Below, in pieces: positions 21,922-29,298 of a stretch of 32,269 nucleotides of DNA (its first letter is position 1; each line of letters starts with the position of its first letter). The translations under genes were made by a program, and so were the position numbers. The notes beneath the pieces were generated by a model. The model ran no database searches. It saw only the letters and a program-made list of their open reading frames with translations, and had not been told where the DNA came from. The stretch is from Candidatus Omnitrophota bacterium (GTDB lineage Bacteria; Hinthialibacterota; Hinthialibacteria; Hinthialibacterales; JAKPRU01), in contig JAKPYU010000099.1 in NCBI GenBank assembly GCA_029568995.1, forward strand, positions 1 to 32,269. The letters are read 5' to 3'.

Positions 21922-22346
21922 AAAACGGCACTTCGATGGTATGGAAATCCCGATGCAAATTCGTATGAAGGGTTGAAGGATGTATTTTCTCATGGAATGG
22001 TCTTAAGATATCCTCACCCCCTGGCCTCCTCTCCAAGGATGGAGAGGGGGGAAGAGGTCCAAGCGGAAGTGTGGACAGAGTGGACAATTACGAATTACGA
22101 ATTAAAAATTAAGAATTGAAGAAGGAAGAGAGAGGGATTGGGGACACAGGGAGGGACGGCTGTGCCCCCCGTCCGGCCCGCAGGAATTTCCTCACCCCCT
22201 GGCCCCCTCTCCAAGAATGGAGAGGGGGAGAAGAGGGCGGCGCAGGCTTGCGGTCTGCGGAATCTTTGTAGAGACATTTGAGTTACACGACACTAGAATC
22301 CTCACAAATCAGAACTCCACTTTCTCGATTAACGGAAAAGCGTTCC
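21922..22346. repeat. Gene-free gap filled with dispersed repeats
   Basis: I see no gene in this stretch. It holds two CCTCACCCC-family palindromes: CCTCTCCA (22028-22035) / TGGAGAGG (22040-22047), and a perfect 11-bp stem at 22203-22213 / 22218-22228. Between them are a short GTGGAC repeat (22070-22085), an AATTAAG array (22085-22120) and a hairpin GGACGG (22154-22159) / CCGTCC (22169-22174). The part after 22270 should contain the promoter of the gene at 22347, but no clear hexamers were found. Confidence 0.75.
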
Positions 22347-24686
22347 ATGAAGAGACTTTTGATTCGGACTGTATTTCTTTCAACATTGGCGGTGTGTTTT
22401 TGTGCCGGAAGGGTGTGGGCGGCGCAGGTGTTTGAGGACTATTCCGCTCGCCCTGCAGGATATGCGGTCCAGGCCACGACGCCCCCGATTGTGGACGGAG
22501 ACCTGTCCGATGAGGCGTATACCTACGCGCAACCGTTGAAGGGATTCAACTCGCGATTTTTACGTCTACCTGCATCGCAGCAGACGGAAGCCCGACTGGT
22601 CCGGACGGGCGAGGGGCTTTTTGCAGCGATCCATTGCGAAGAAGAAGAAATGGGCGATGTGGTATCCATCACGAAGGATCGGGACGGAGCCGTGGACGGG
22701 GATAATTCGATTGAATTGACCATCGCTCCGACCGACGATTTTGCCAAGTATTTCCGGTTTGCGGTCAACACCCTGGGGACACAGTATGACCAATCATCGG
22801 GCAGCACCGAATGGAACGGGCAATGGACTGTGGCGGTGAGAACAGAGGCGAGCGGGTGGACGGCGGAGTTTTTCATACCCTGGAACGATCTGGGGCAACA
22901 GCCTGGGTTGAATGAATGCTGGGGGCTGGGGATCGGGCGTGTGGAAGGGCCGTTTGCGGAATACAGCAACTGGGGGATTGTGCAGGGGGATTACGGTCAG
23001 CGGGAACGGCACGGACAGATCCGGTTTACCGATCAACCTTCCCTGCCCTACCTGGAACTCAATCCGCTGGAGCGACTGGTTCCCGGTTTCAACGCGCTGT
23101 CCGGCAATATCGTTCGTCCGGCATCCGGCGAGGCATCGTACACGGTCCAGTTCCAGCAATGGGAGGTCAGTCCGGATCAGCCGCCGCGCGAAGTGGACAT
23201 GGTGAAACAGGAATTGACCGGGGCTGATTCTCATTTCCGATTCGAGCCGAAGATTGAACATCCGGGAACTTATATGCTCAGTCTGACATTGCTGGGGGAA
23301 TCGGAAGTGCTGTATCGGACGACACTTGGATTTCATGTGAAGCCGGTTCAAGGCGAGCAATTTGCGCTGGAACCCAAGCAGCCAATTTATACATGGGAAG
23401 AGGAAGCACGGTTTTATCTATCCATCGATCCGTCGGTAGGAAGCGTGGAGAACCTGGCGATTGAATCGAAGGTATACAACCAGACCGGCAACCTTCTTCA
23501 GTCCAAGAAGGAACCGGTTGCAGGGGCGCACCATGTGGTTCTGGTTCCGATTCAGGATTTCCCGAATGGAACCTACCGCACGGATATTTCGGTGCTGGCG
23601 GGTGAGGAAATTGTGGAATCCTGGTCGGTGATGTTTGACCGTAGTTCGTCTATCGGTCCGTCTCCCCAAGCGGAGATACGGGAAGACAAGACGCTGTGCA
23701 TAGACGGGCAGCCTATATACCCGATTGGGATGTATGAAGTTCCTGATATTGCTGAATTTGCGGAATCCGGATTCAATACGGTTATAGACCGGAATATTCC
23801 GGATTTTTCGAGTGAACGGGAGGCGATTCTATACCTGGACCGTTGCCGGGAGCTCGGGCTTTTTTCGATTCTAAATGCGGAGCCGTTTCTGGTTCCCGAC
23901 CTGGACCGTGAAGGATTGCGGGAAGCGGTGTGTCGTGTGAAAGATCATCCGGCATTGCTGGGATATGTCCTGATAAACCATCCGAGCCGGGCAGGAATCG
24001 AGCCGGGGCACCTGGATACGGCACGGGCGATCATTCGGGATGTGGATCGTTTCCATCCGGTATTTGTGATGGAAGAGACTCCGGTGATGTTTTCGGGGTA
24101 TTCCAATACATGCGACCTGTTCATCCCTGCCTGCAATCCCATTCCATCCGGTTCATTGGACATGGTGGGGAATGTGATTTCCCGTGCGTGGCAGGCAATG
24201 AAGGGAAACCGGAGTATGATCCCCTGCTTGCAAGCGTTCGCGCCTGAGAACGGACGTCATCCGACCCTGGAAGAGTCTCGTGTCATGGCCTGGATGGCAC
24301 TGCTCCATAACGCCAGGGGGCTGTTCTGGTGGTCCTGCCAGGAGACAAAACGTGCGGGCCACTGGGAGGACATGAAGATCGTCGCGAAGGATCTGAAGCC
24401 GATCCTCCCTTATCTGCTTAATGGAGCACCGTCAGAAATGGAGATTTCGGACCTGTCCCCCGGAGTTTATCTGCGATCCTGGACGCTTGGAGAGAAACGG
24501 TTGGTCCTGGCGGCGAGCACGCGAGCCGATGCCGGACGGATTGCGCTCAGGGGTCCGCTGGGGACGGCTGTGAACCTGCGTGGAGGCGAACCGCCGATTG
24601 AAGCGGCTGTCGGGGCCAATCCACCGATGATACTGTTGAATCCGCTCGATGTCGCGGCATTGGAGTTTTCCACCGGTACACCCTGA
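22347..24686 (+). CDS. Secreted protein with CBM9-like domain and glycosidase-like TIM barrel
   Basis: This is a 779-aa exported protein. The signal peptide is residues 1-25 (cleavage after VWA). Residues about 40-230 resemble a CBM9-like sugar-binding sandwich: PPIVDGDLSDEAY, DNSIELTIAPTDD, GWTAEFFIPWNDLG and a closing GQIRFTD. An Ig-like middle section follows. From about residue 445 there is a TIM-barrel resembling clan GH-A glycosidases (IDGQPIYPIGMYE, AILYLDRCRELGLFSIL, HPALLGYVLINHP). At the strand-4 position where such barrels normally show a D-E-P or N-E motif, this protein has N544-H545-P546, so the acid/base Glu seems absent. The start at 22347 is set by the signal peptide; the SD is weak. 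It ends 6 nt before the TlyA-like gene. A binding rather than hydrolytic role is inference. Confidence 0.78.
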   Translation: MKRLLIRTVFLSTLAVCFCAGRVWAAQVFEDYSARPAGYAVQATTPPIVDGDLSDEAYTYAQPLKGFNSRFLRLPASQQTEARLVRTGEGLFAAIHCEEEEMGDVVSITKDRDGAVDGDNSIELTIAPTDDFAKYFRFAVNTLGTQYDQSSGSTEWNGQWTVAVRTEASGWTAEFFIPWNDLGQQPGLNECWGLGIGRVEGPFAEYSNWGIVQGDYGQRERHGQIRFTDQPSLPYLELNPLERLVPGFNALSGNIVRPASGEASYTVQFQQWEVSPDQPPREVDMVKQELTGADSHFRFEPKIEHPGTYMLSLTLLGESEVLYRTTLGFHVKPVQGEQFALEPKQPIYTWEEEARFYLSIDPSVGSVENLAIESKVYNQTGNLLQSKKEPVAGAHHVVLVPIQDFPNGTYRTDISVLAGEEIVESWSVMFDRSSSIGPSPQAEIREDKTLCIDGQPIYPIGMYEVPDIAEFAESGFNTVIDRNIPDFSSEREAILYLDRCRELGLFSILNAEPFLVPDLDREGLREAVCRVKDHPALLGYVLINHPSRAGIEPGHLDTARAIIRDVDRFHPVFVMEETPVMFSGYSNTCDLFIPACNPIPSGSLDMVGNVISRAWQAMKGNRSMIPCLQAFAPENGRHPTLEESRVMAWMALLHNARGLFWWSCQETKRAGHWEDMKIVAKDLKPILPYLLNGAPSEMEISDLSPGVYLRSWTLGEKRLVLAASTRADAGRIALRGPLGTAVNLRGGEPPIEAAVGANPPMILLNPLDVAALEFSTGTP

Positions 24687-24692
24687 ACGGCG

Positions 24693-25499
24693 ATGGTTTC
24701 GAGTATAAAAACTCGTCTGGATCTTCTGGTTACCGAGCTCGGCATTGCGGAAAGCCGGGACGAAGCCCAGAGGCTGATCCGTCGGGGAGCCATCCTTGTG
24801 GAGGAGGTTCCGATTGACAAGCCGGGAACAAGGGTGGCAGCGGATGCGTGTATCCGCTGCAGATACCAGCCGTCACGATATGTGAGCCGTGGGGGAGAGA
24901 AGCTGGAACATGCGCTGGGTGTGTTCGGGCTGTCGGTTCAGGATTGCGGGTGTGCGGATCTGGGGGCATCGACGGGCGGATTTGTGGATTGCCTTTTGCA
25001 GCATGGGGCGAAGTGGGTATACGCGGTCGATGTGGGGGCGGGACAATTGCACGAAAGGCTGCGTACCGATCCGCGAGTGCGGATCATGGACCGGACGAAC
25101 GCACGATGCCTGACGGCGGACAGTTTTGGAGAGGCGATCCAGGTTGTCACGATGGATCTCTCGTTCATCTCCGTGCGGCTGGTTTTGCCGGCGGTTCGGG
25201 GATTCCTTTCACCAGATGGCTGGGTGGTGGTATTGGTGAAACCGCAGTTTGAGATCGGGAAGGGACTGGTCGGCAAGGGTGGAGTCGTGCGCGACCCGGC
25301 GGACCATTGCGGAGTTCTGGACAGTTTTCTGGAATGGGCAAGCATGGAATGGACGGTGCAGGGTGTGGAGCCTTCGCCGGTACGCGGCAAGAACGGAAAC
25401 ATAGAGTTTCTGGCGTATTTGAAGCCGGGTGGCGGTCACCGTGAGATTGATGTTGTCGAGATTGTGAAACGAGCACATGAGTCAGACTTATCCGAATAA
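24693..25499 (+). CDS. tlyA: TlyA-family rRNA 2'-O-methyltransferase (S4 plus FtsJ-like)
   Basis: This 268-aa protein has an N-terminal S4 RNA-binding domain (1-60: TRLDLLVTELGIAESRDEAQ, RRGAILV), the linker YVSRGGEKL with K70, and an RrmJ/FtsJ-like methyltransferase. The latter shows SAM motif CADLGASTGGF (87-97), MDLSF with D155 and VKPQFE with K183. TlyA proteins methylate cytidines in 16S and/or 23S rRNA in the cytoplasm; some were first called hemolysins. It is 6 nt downstream of the CBM9/TIM-barrel gene and overlaps the next gene by 23 nt, consistent with a single transcript through to the helicase. The SD is not obvious, so translation may depend on coupling. Confidence 0.92.
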   Translation: MVSSIKTRLDLLVTELGIAESRDEAQRLIRRGAILVEEVPIDKPGTRVAADACIRCRYQPSRYVSRGGEKLEHALGVFGLSVQDCGCADLGASTGGFVDCLLQHGAKWVYAVDVGAGQLHERLRTDPRVRIMDRTNARCLTADSFGEAIQVVTMDLSFISVRLVLPAVRGFLSPDGWVVVLVKPQFEIGKGLVGKGGVVRDPADHCGVLDSFLEWASMEWTVQGVEPSPVRGKNGNIEFLAYLKPGGGHREIDVVEIVKRAHESDLSE

Positions 25500-26373
25500 T
25501 GAGGTCCCGGTGCGTCTCACGCACGTCGGGATTGTGGTGCATTCGATCAAGCCGATGGCCCCGGCGGCCTGTGAGAAGGCCTGTCGGCTCTTTCAGGAAG
25601 CGGGTGTGAAGGTAACCGTGCTGGAGACAAGGCATCGAAGCGGGGCGCGAGTGGTGGATGAAGCCCGCCACGCAGTTTATGCACAATGCGACGCGCTGGT
25701 GATTCTGGGGGGAGATGGGACCATTCTGGGTGTTGCGCGGGAAACGGCGGGCATGGGGAAGCCGATCCTGGGGATCAACCTGGGTTATTTCGGATTCCTG
25801 GCGGAATGCACGGTGGATGAGATGGAGGAAGCGATTCATTGCCTGATCGCCGGGAATTACCGGATTGTGAACCGGTACATGGTGAATGCGCGAGTGTTGT
25901 CCGAAGACGGAGTGGAGATTTTCAAGTACTCCGCACTGAATGAGGCGTTGATTTCGCGAGCGGTTCCCGGCAGGCTGCTCAAGCTGACACTGGCCTGGGG
26001 CAGTAATCCTGTGCTGACCTACCGCGCGGACGGATTGATTGTGTCGACGCCGACCGGCTCGACGGGGCACTCCTTATCGGCGGGTGGGCCGATCCTGGAG
26101 CCGCACCTGGCGGCGCTGGTGGTGACGCCGGTGTGCCCGCACTCCCTGTTCAATCGTCCGCTGGTGTTCAGTGGAGAAACCGAGATTGCGTTGCGTTTCC
26201 CGGACCCGTCGGATGATTTGATGGTGACGCTAGATGGCCAGGTGGAGTTTCAATTTCCCTCCACGCACACGCTTCATCTTCGTCGGTCGCGTCGGACGGT
26301 TCCGACGGTGTGTTTTCGGGACCGGTCTTTTGCGGAGATACTTCGATACAAGTTCAACCTTGGGGAGACGTGA
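25477..26373 (+). CDS. nadK: NAD kinase
   Basis: This 298-aa ATP-dependent enzyme phosphorylates NAD to NADP. The nucleotide motif GGDGT is at 78-82. It is followed by NLGYFGFLAE, NEALIS (N155, E156) and the substrate motif YRADGLIVSTPTGSTGHSLSA. The last GGP-ILEP and HSLFNRPLV blocks also fit. The start is ambiguous. ATG 25477 lies inside the tlyA gene with a weak SD. GTG 25510 follows GAGG just after the tlyA stop and would give a protein shorter by 11 residues that begins at the conserved first strand. The tlyA-nadK order is common in bacteria, usually followed by recN; here a helicase gene follows with a TGATG overlap. Confidence 0.95.
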   Translation: MSQTYPNNEVPVRLTHVGIVVHSIKPMAPAACEKACRLFQEAGVKVTVLETRHRSGARVVDEARHAVYAQCDALVILGGDGTILGVARETAGMGKPILGINLGYFGFLAECTVDEMEEAIHCLIAGNYRIVNRYMVNARVLSEDGVEIFKYSALNEALISRAVPGRLLKLTLAWGSNPVLTYRADGLIVSTPTGSTGHSLSAGGPILEPHLAALVVTPVCPHSLFNRPLVFSGETEIALRFPDPSDDLMVTLDGQVEFQFPSTHTLHLRRSRRTVPTVCFRDRSFAEILRYKFNLGET

Positions 26374-28631
26374 TGCAGGACCCGACCGAGAACAATTCCC
26401 CGATAGAGCATCTTCTGGAAGACCTGAATGAACAACAGCGGCAGGCGGTGGTCCACGGGGACGGTCCGCTGCTGGTGCTGGCGGGAGCGGGAAGCGGGAA
26501 GACGCGGGTAATCACCTACCGAATCGCCTACCTGATCGCGGCGCGGGGGATTGCGCCCTGGCAGATCCTGGCGGTGACATTTACCAACAAAGCCGCAGGA
26601 GAGATGCGCGAACGGACACGCCTGTTGATCCCGGACCAGGCGGAGGGCGTATGGATTTCGACTTTCCATTCGTTCTGTGCGCGGCTGCTGCGCCGACACG
26701 CCGATCAGATCCATCTCGACGAAGGATTTTCCATATTCGACCGGACGGACCAGACGACGGTGATTCGACGAGCCATGGAAGCCGTCGCCGGTCTCAGCAA
26801 GAGCCTGAAACCCAATGTGGTGATTCAGATGATTTCCAATGCCAAGGCCCATTTGATCGGGCCGGAAGAGTATCGCAAACAGGCCTTTGACTTTGTGAGG
26901 AAGCAGGTTGCTGACCTTTATGCGGAATATGAGCGGATTCTACAAGAAAACCATGCGCTAGACTTCGACGATCTCTTGATTTACGGTGTCCGGCTTCTGA
27001 GAGAATCTAAAGAGGTTCGGGATCATTATCAGTCCCGGTTTCGTCATGTGATGATCGACGAGTACCAGGACACGAATCACCCGCAGTACCTGATCGCGCA
27101 TATTCTCGCCGAGAAGTACGGGAACCTGTGCGTGGTGGGGGATGACGATCAATCCATTTACCGCTGGCGCGGGGCGCAGCTATCGAACATTCTGGAATTC
27201 GGGCGGGACCACAAGCAGGTGAAAGTGATTCCACTGGAGCAGAACTATCGTTCGACCAAGACGATCCTGGAGGCGGCGAACTCGGTGGTGGCGAGAAATC
27301 GCGACCGCCGATCCAAACGTCTCTGGACGGAAAGCGAGAAAGGGGAACCGATTGGAATCGCGATCCTTCCCGATGAGGCAATGGAAGCGAAATGGATCGC
27401 GCAGCAGGTCCAGGAACTTCATCAGACCGAGCAATGCCGATGGTCCGAAATCGCGATTTTTTATCGAATTAACGCGCAATCCCGTTCGTTTGAGGATGCG
27501 TTTCGACGGGAGAAGATTCCCTACGTGGTGGTGGGCGGATTGAGTTTCTACGAGCGCAAGGAGATCAAGGATGTTTTGGCCTATCTTCGCCTGTTGATCA
27601 ATCCGCGCGATACGGCCTCGTTTGCGCGAATTGCGAACGAGCCGCGCCGCAGGCTGGGCGCGCAGAGTGTGGAGACGCTGGTGCAATTTGCCGAAATGGA
27701 GCGGATCTCGGTACTGAGGGCGTGCCTTCGGGCGGAGGAAGTCGTGGAACTGTCGCCGATGGCAAAGAGGAGCGCGAAGCAATTCGCGAACATGTACCAG
27801 CGCTGGGGCCAGAACATCAAAGAATTGAGCATTGAGGAGTTCATCAAGGTTGTTCTCCGGGATTCGGGCTATGAGGAGATGCTGACATCGAGCCAGGACA
27901 TTCAGGATCGGACTCGATGGGAGAATATCGGCGAGTTGATCTCGGCGGCAGCCGAGTTTGAAAAAGAATGCCTGATCCGGTTTGGAGAGACGCTTACAGT
28001 CAAAGATGTCCTGGCGGGCTACCTGGAAGAGGTATCGCTGGTGTCGGATGTGGATGAATGGAAGAACCGTGAGGACAGCCTGGTGATGATGACACTTCAC
28101 AGCGCGAAAGGGCTGGAGTTTCCGGTGGTTTTTCTGACCGGCATGGAAGAGGGCCTGCTGCCGCATGCACGGTCTCAGGACAGCAAGGAGGAACTCGAAG
28201 AGGAGCGCAGACTGTGTTACGTGGGGATTACACGGGCGAAGAAGCGGCTGTTTATCACTCGCGCGTATACGCGGAGATTGTTCGGAACACCGCAGCAGAA
28301 TTTCCCTTCCCGGTTTCTCAAGGAGATCCCGCCGTCCTGTGTAAGGAATCTCCCATCAACTGTTTTCCGGGATGATTCTTTGTGGGACCGTTTCGAGGAT
28401 GAAGAGGACAAGCCTGAAAAACCTGAGAAAAAGGGATCTCCCAAGGTTCAGGAGCGGCAGGAATTTGCGCCGGGAGATATGGTGAACCATCGGACGTTTG
28501 GACTGGGAGTGGTGCTGGAAGTCACTGGGACGGGGGCGAAGAGCCAGATTACGGTGGAGTTTCAGAATGGGGGAAAGAAGAAGCTGGTGCAGGGGTATGC
28601 GAAGCTGGAGCGGGTGGGAATGGACAATTAA
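26373..28631 (+). CDS. UvrD/PcrA-type superfamily 1 DNA helicase
   Basis: This is a 752-aa 3'-5' ATP-dependent helicase acting in excision repair and replication-transcription conflict. Motifs in order: Q-motif LNEQQRQAV, Walker A AGAGSGKT (37-44), Ia TFTNKAA, II DEYQDT (219-224), III GDDDQSIYRWRGA (246-258), IV LEQNYRS, V TLHSAKGLEFPVVFLTG, and VI EERRLCYVGITRAKKRL. The C-terminus (about 695-750) is the PcrA-type tudor-like domain (PGDMVNHRTFGLGVV, GGKKKLVQGYAKLE) that contacts RNA polymerase in PcrA. The start ATG overlaps the nadK stop by one base, after GGGGAG. The last residues (MDN) and the TAA stop come from the AATTAAG repeat, which replaces the natural 3' end by only a few codons at most. 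Confidence 0.95.
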   Translation: MQDPTENNSPIEHLLEDLNEQQRQAVVHGDGPLLVLAGAGSGKTRVITYRIAYLIAARGIAPWQILAVTFTNKAAGEMRERTRLLIPDQAEGVWISTFHSFCARLLRRHADQIHLDEGFSIFDRTDQTTVIRRAMEAVAGLSKSLKPNVVIQMISNAKAHLIGPEEYRKQAFDFVRKQVADLYAEYERILQENHALDFDDLLIYGVRLLRESKEVRDHYQSRFRHVMIDEYQDTNHPQYLIAHILAEKYGNLCVVGDDDQSIYRWRGAQLSNILEFGRDHKQVKVIPLEQNYRSTKTILEAANSVVARNRDRRSKRLWTESEKGEPIGIAILPDEAMEAKWIAQQVQELHQTEQCRWSEIAIFYRINAQSRSFEDAFRREKIPYVVVGGLSFYERKEIKDVLAYLRLLINPRDTASFARIANEPRRRLGAQSVETLVQFAEMERISVLRACLRAEEVVELSPMAKRSAKQFANMYQRWGQNIKELSIEEFIKVVLRDSGYEEMLTSSQDIQDRTRWENIGELISAAAEFEKECLIRFGETLTVKDVLAGYLEEVSLVSDVDEWKNREDSLVMMTLHSAKGLEFPVVFLTGMEEGLLPHARSQDSKEELEEERRLCYVGITRAKKRLFITRAYTRRLFGTPQQNFPSRFLKEIPPSCVRNLPSTVFRDDSLWDRFEDEEDKPEKPEKKGSPKVQERQEFAPGDMVNHRTFGLGVVLEVTGTGAKSQITVEFQNGGKKKLVQGYAKLERVGMDN

Positions 28632-28744
28632 GAATTAAGAATTAAAAATTAAGAATTGAAGAAAAGAGAGGAAAGACAGGGAGAAACGCAGGCAGGCAGA
28701 TGGAGAATTAAGAATTAAAAATTAAGAATTAAGAATTAAGAATA
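28625..28744. repeat. Two AATTAAG arrays between the helicase and four-helix-bundle genes
   Basis: Array one (28625-28660) starts inside the last codons of the helicase gene. Array two (28705-28744) ends in AATAAGGAG, which doubles as the Shine-Dalgarno (28744-28749) of the next gene. The 20 nt at 28718-28737 are identical to 29098-29117, after that gene. The purine-rich middle (28661-28704) contains nothing else I can identify. Confidence 0.8.
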
Positions 28745-28761
28745 AGGAGTGTTGGGAAGCG

Positions 28762-29112
28762 ATGAAAAATGAGAATGTTATTCAAGAAAAGAGCTATGCG
28801 TTTGCGCTGAGGATCGTGCGACTCTACCAGCATCTTGCGAGTAAAAAGAAGGAGTTCGTGCTGTCGAAACAGCTTTTGCGATGCGGCACGAGTATTGGGG
28901 CCAATGTGGAGGAGGCTATCGGGGGACAATCCCGCTCGGATTTCCTTGCCAAACTGTCCATTGCCTACAAAGAGGCCCGTGAGACTTCCTATTGGCTTCG
29001 CCTTCTGAAGGATGCGGATTATTTGACTGCATCCCAATTCGAGAGTATCTACGCTGATGCGGAGGAACTCTGCCGGATCGTCGCATCCATCCTGAAGAAA
29101 ATTAAGAATTAA
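28762..29112 (+). CDS. Four-helix-bundle protein of the 23S rRNA-intervening-sequence protein (S23) family
   Basis: This 116-aa all-helical protein matches the family pattern: SYAFALRIVRLYQHL, KEFVLSKQLLRCGTSIGANVEEAIGG, SDFLAKLSIAYKEARETSYWLRLL and SIYADAEELCRIVASILKKI. Family members are encoded in 23S rRNA intervening sequences or as free intergenic genes. They share their fold with Avd proteins of diversity-generating retroelements; the biochemical role is unresolved, with pentamer and nucleic-acid binding suggested for Avd. Here no reverse transcriptase, template repeat or rRNA gene is nearby. The gene is bracketed by identical 20-nt AATTAAG repeats, and the last codons (KKIKN) plus stop lie inside the right copy. 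AAGGAG lies 12 nt before the ATG, at the edge of the left copy. A cassette-like insertion is inferred. Confidence 0.9.
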   Translation: MKNENVIQEKSYAFALRIVRLYQHLASKKKEFVLSKQLLRCGTSIGANVEEAIGGQSRSDFLAKLSIAYKEARETSYWLRLLKDADYLTASQFESIYADAEELCRIVASILKKIKN

Positions 29113-29130
29113 GAATTCAGAACTGAAGAA
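29098..29130. repeat. AATTAAG array overlapping the 3' end of the four-helix-bundle gene
   Basis: AAAATTAAGAATTAAGAATT (29098-29117) repeats 28718-28737 exactly. It contains the final codons and TAA stop of the gene, then fades into GAACTGAAGAAAAG, the same purine-rich tail that follows other arrays. Confidence 0.8.
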
Positions 29131-29144
29131 AAGACAGAAAAGGG

Positions 29145-29283
29145 CTGTGGACGAAGTGGACACAGTGGACAGAAGAGACACGGACGGACACAGACAGGCA
29201 TGGACAGAACCTGTGGACAAGGTGGACAGAAGAGACACGGACGAACACAGACAGGCACGGACAGCCACGGACAGGCCCAGAAC
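29145..29283. repeat. Long GTGGAC/GGACAGACAC repeat tract
   Basis: Units GTGGACGAA, GTGGACACA and GTGGACAGA are followed by (A)CGGACxxACACAGACAGGC(A)(C/T)GGAC units. The block AGAAGAGACACGGACG(G/A)ACAC appears twice (from about 29171 and 29230). This is the longest member of the GAC family in the window. It fills the convergent gap between the four-helix-bundle and GH89-like genes. No ORF or hairpin with a T-run was found. Confidence 0.75.
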
Positions 29284-29298
29284 AAGCTGATCAGAGCA

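Noticed and set aside
28762-29112. Diversity-generating retroelement around the four-helix-bundle gene
   Set aside because: No reverse transcriptase, template/variable repeat pair or C-type lectin target gene lies in the window; only the fold family is shared.
28625-29130. AATTAAG arrays as a CRISPR
   Set aside because: Units are only about 7-11 nt, directly abutting, with no unique spacers and no cas genes.
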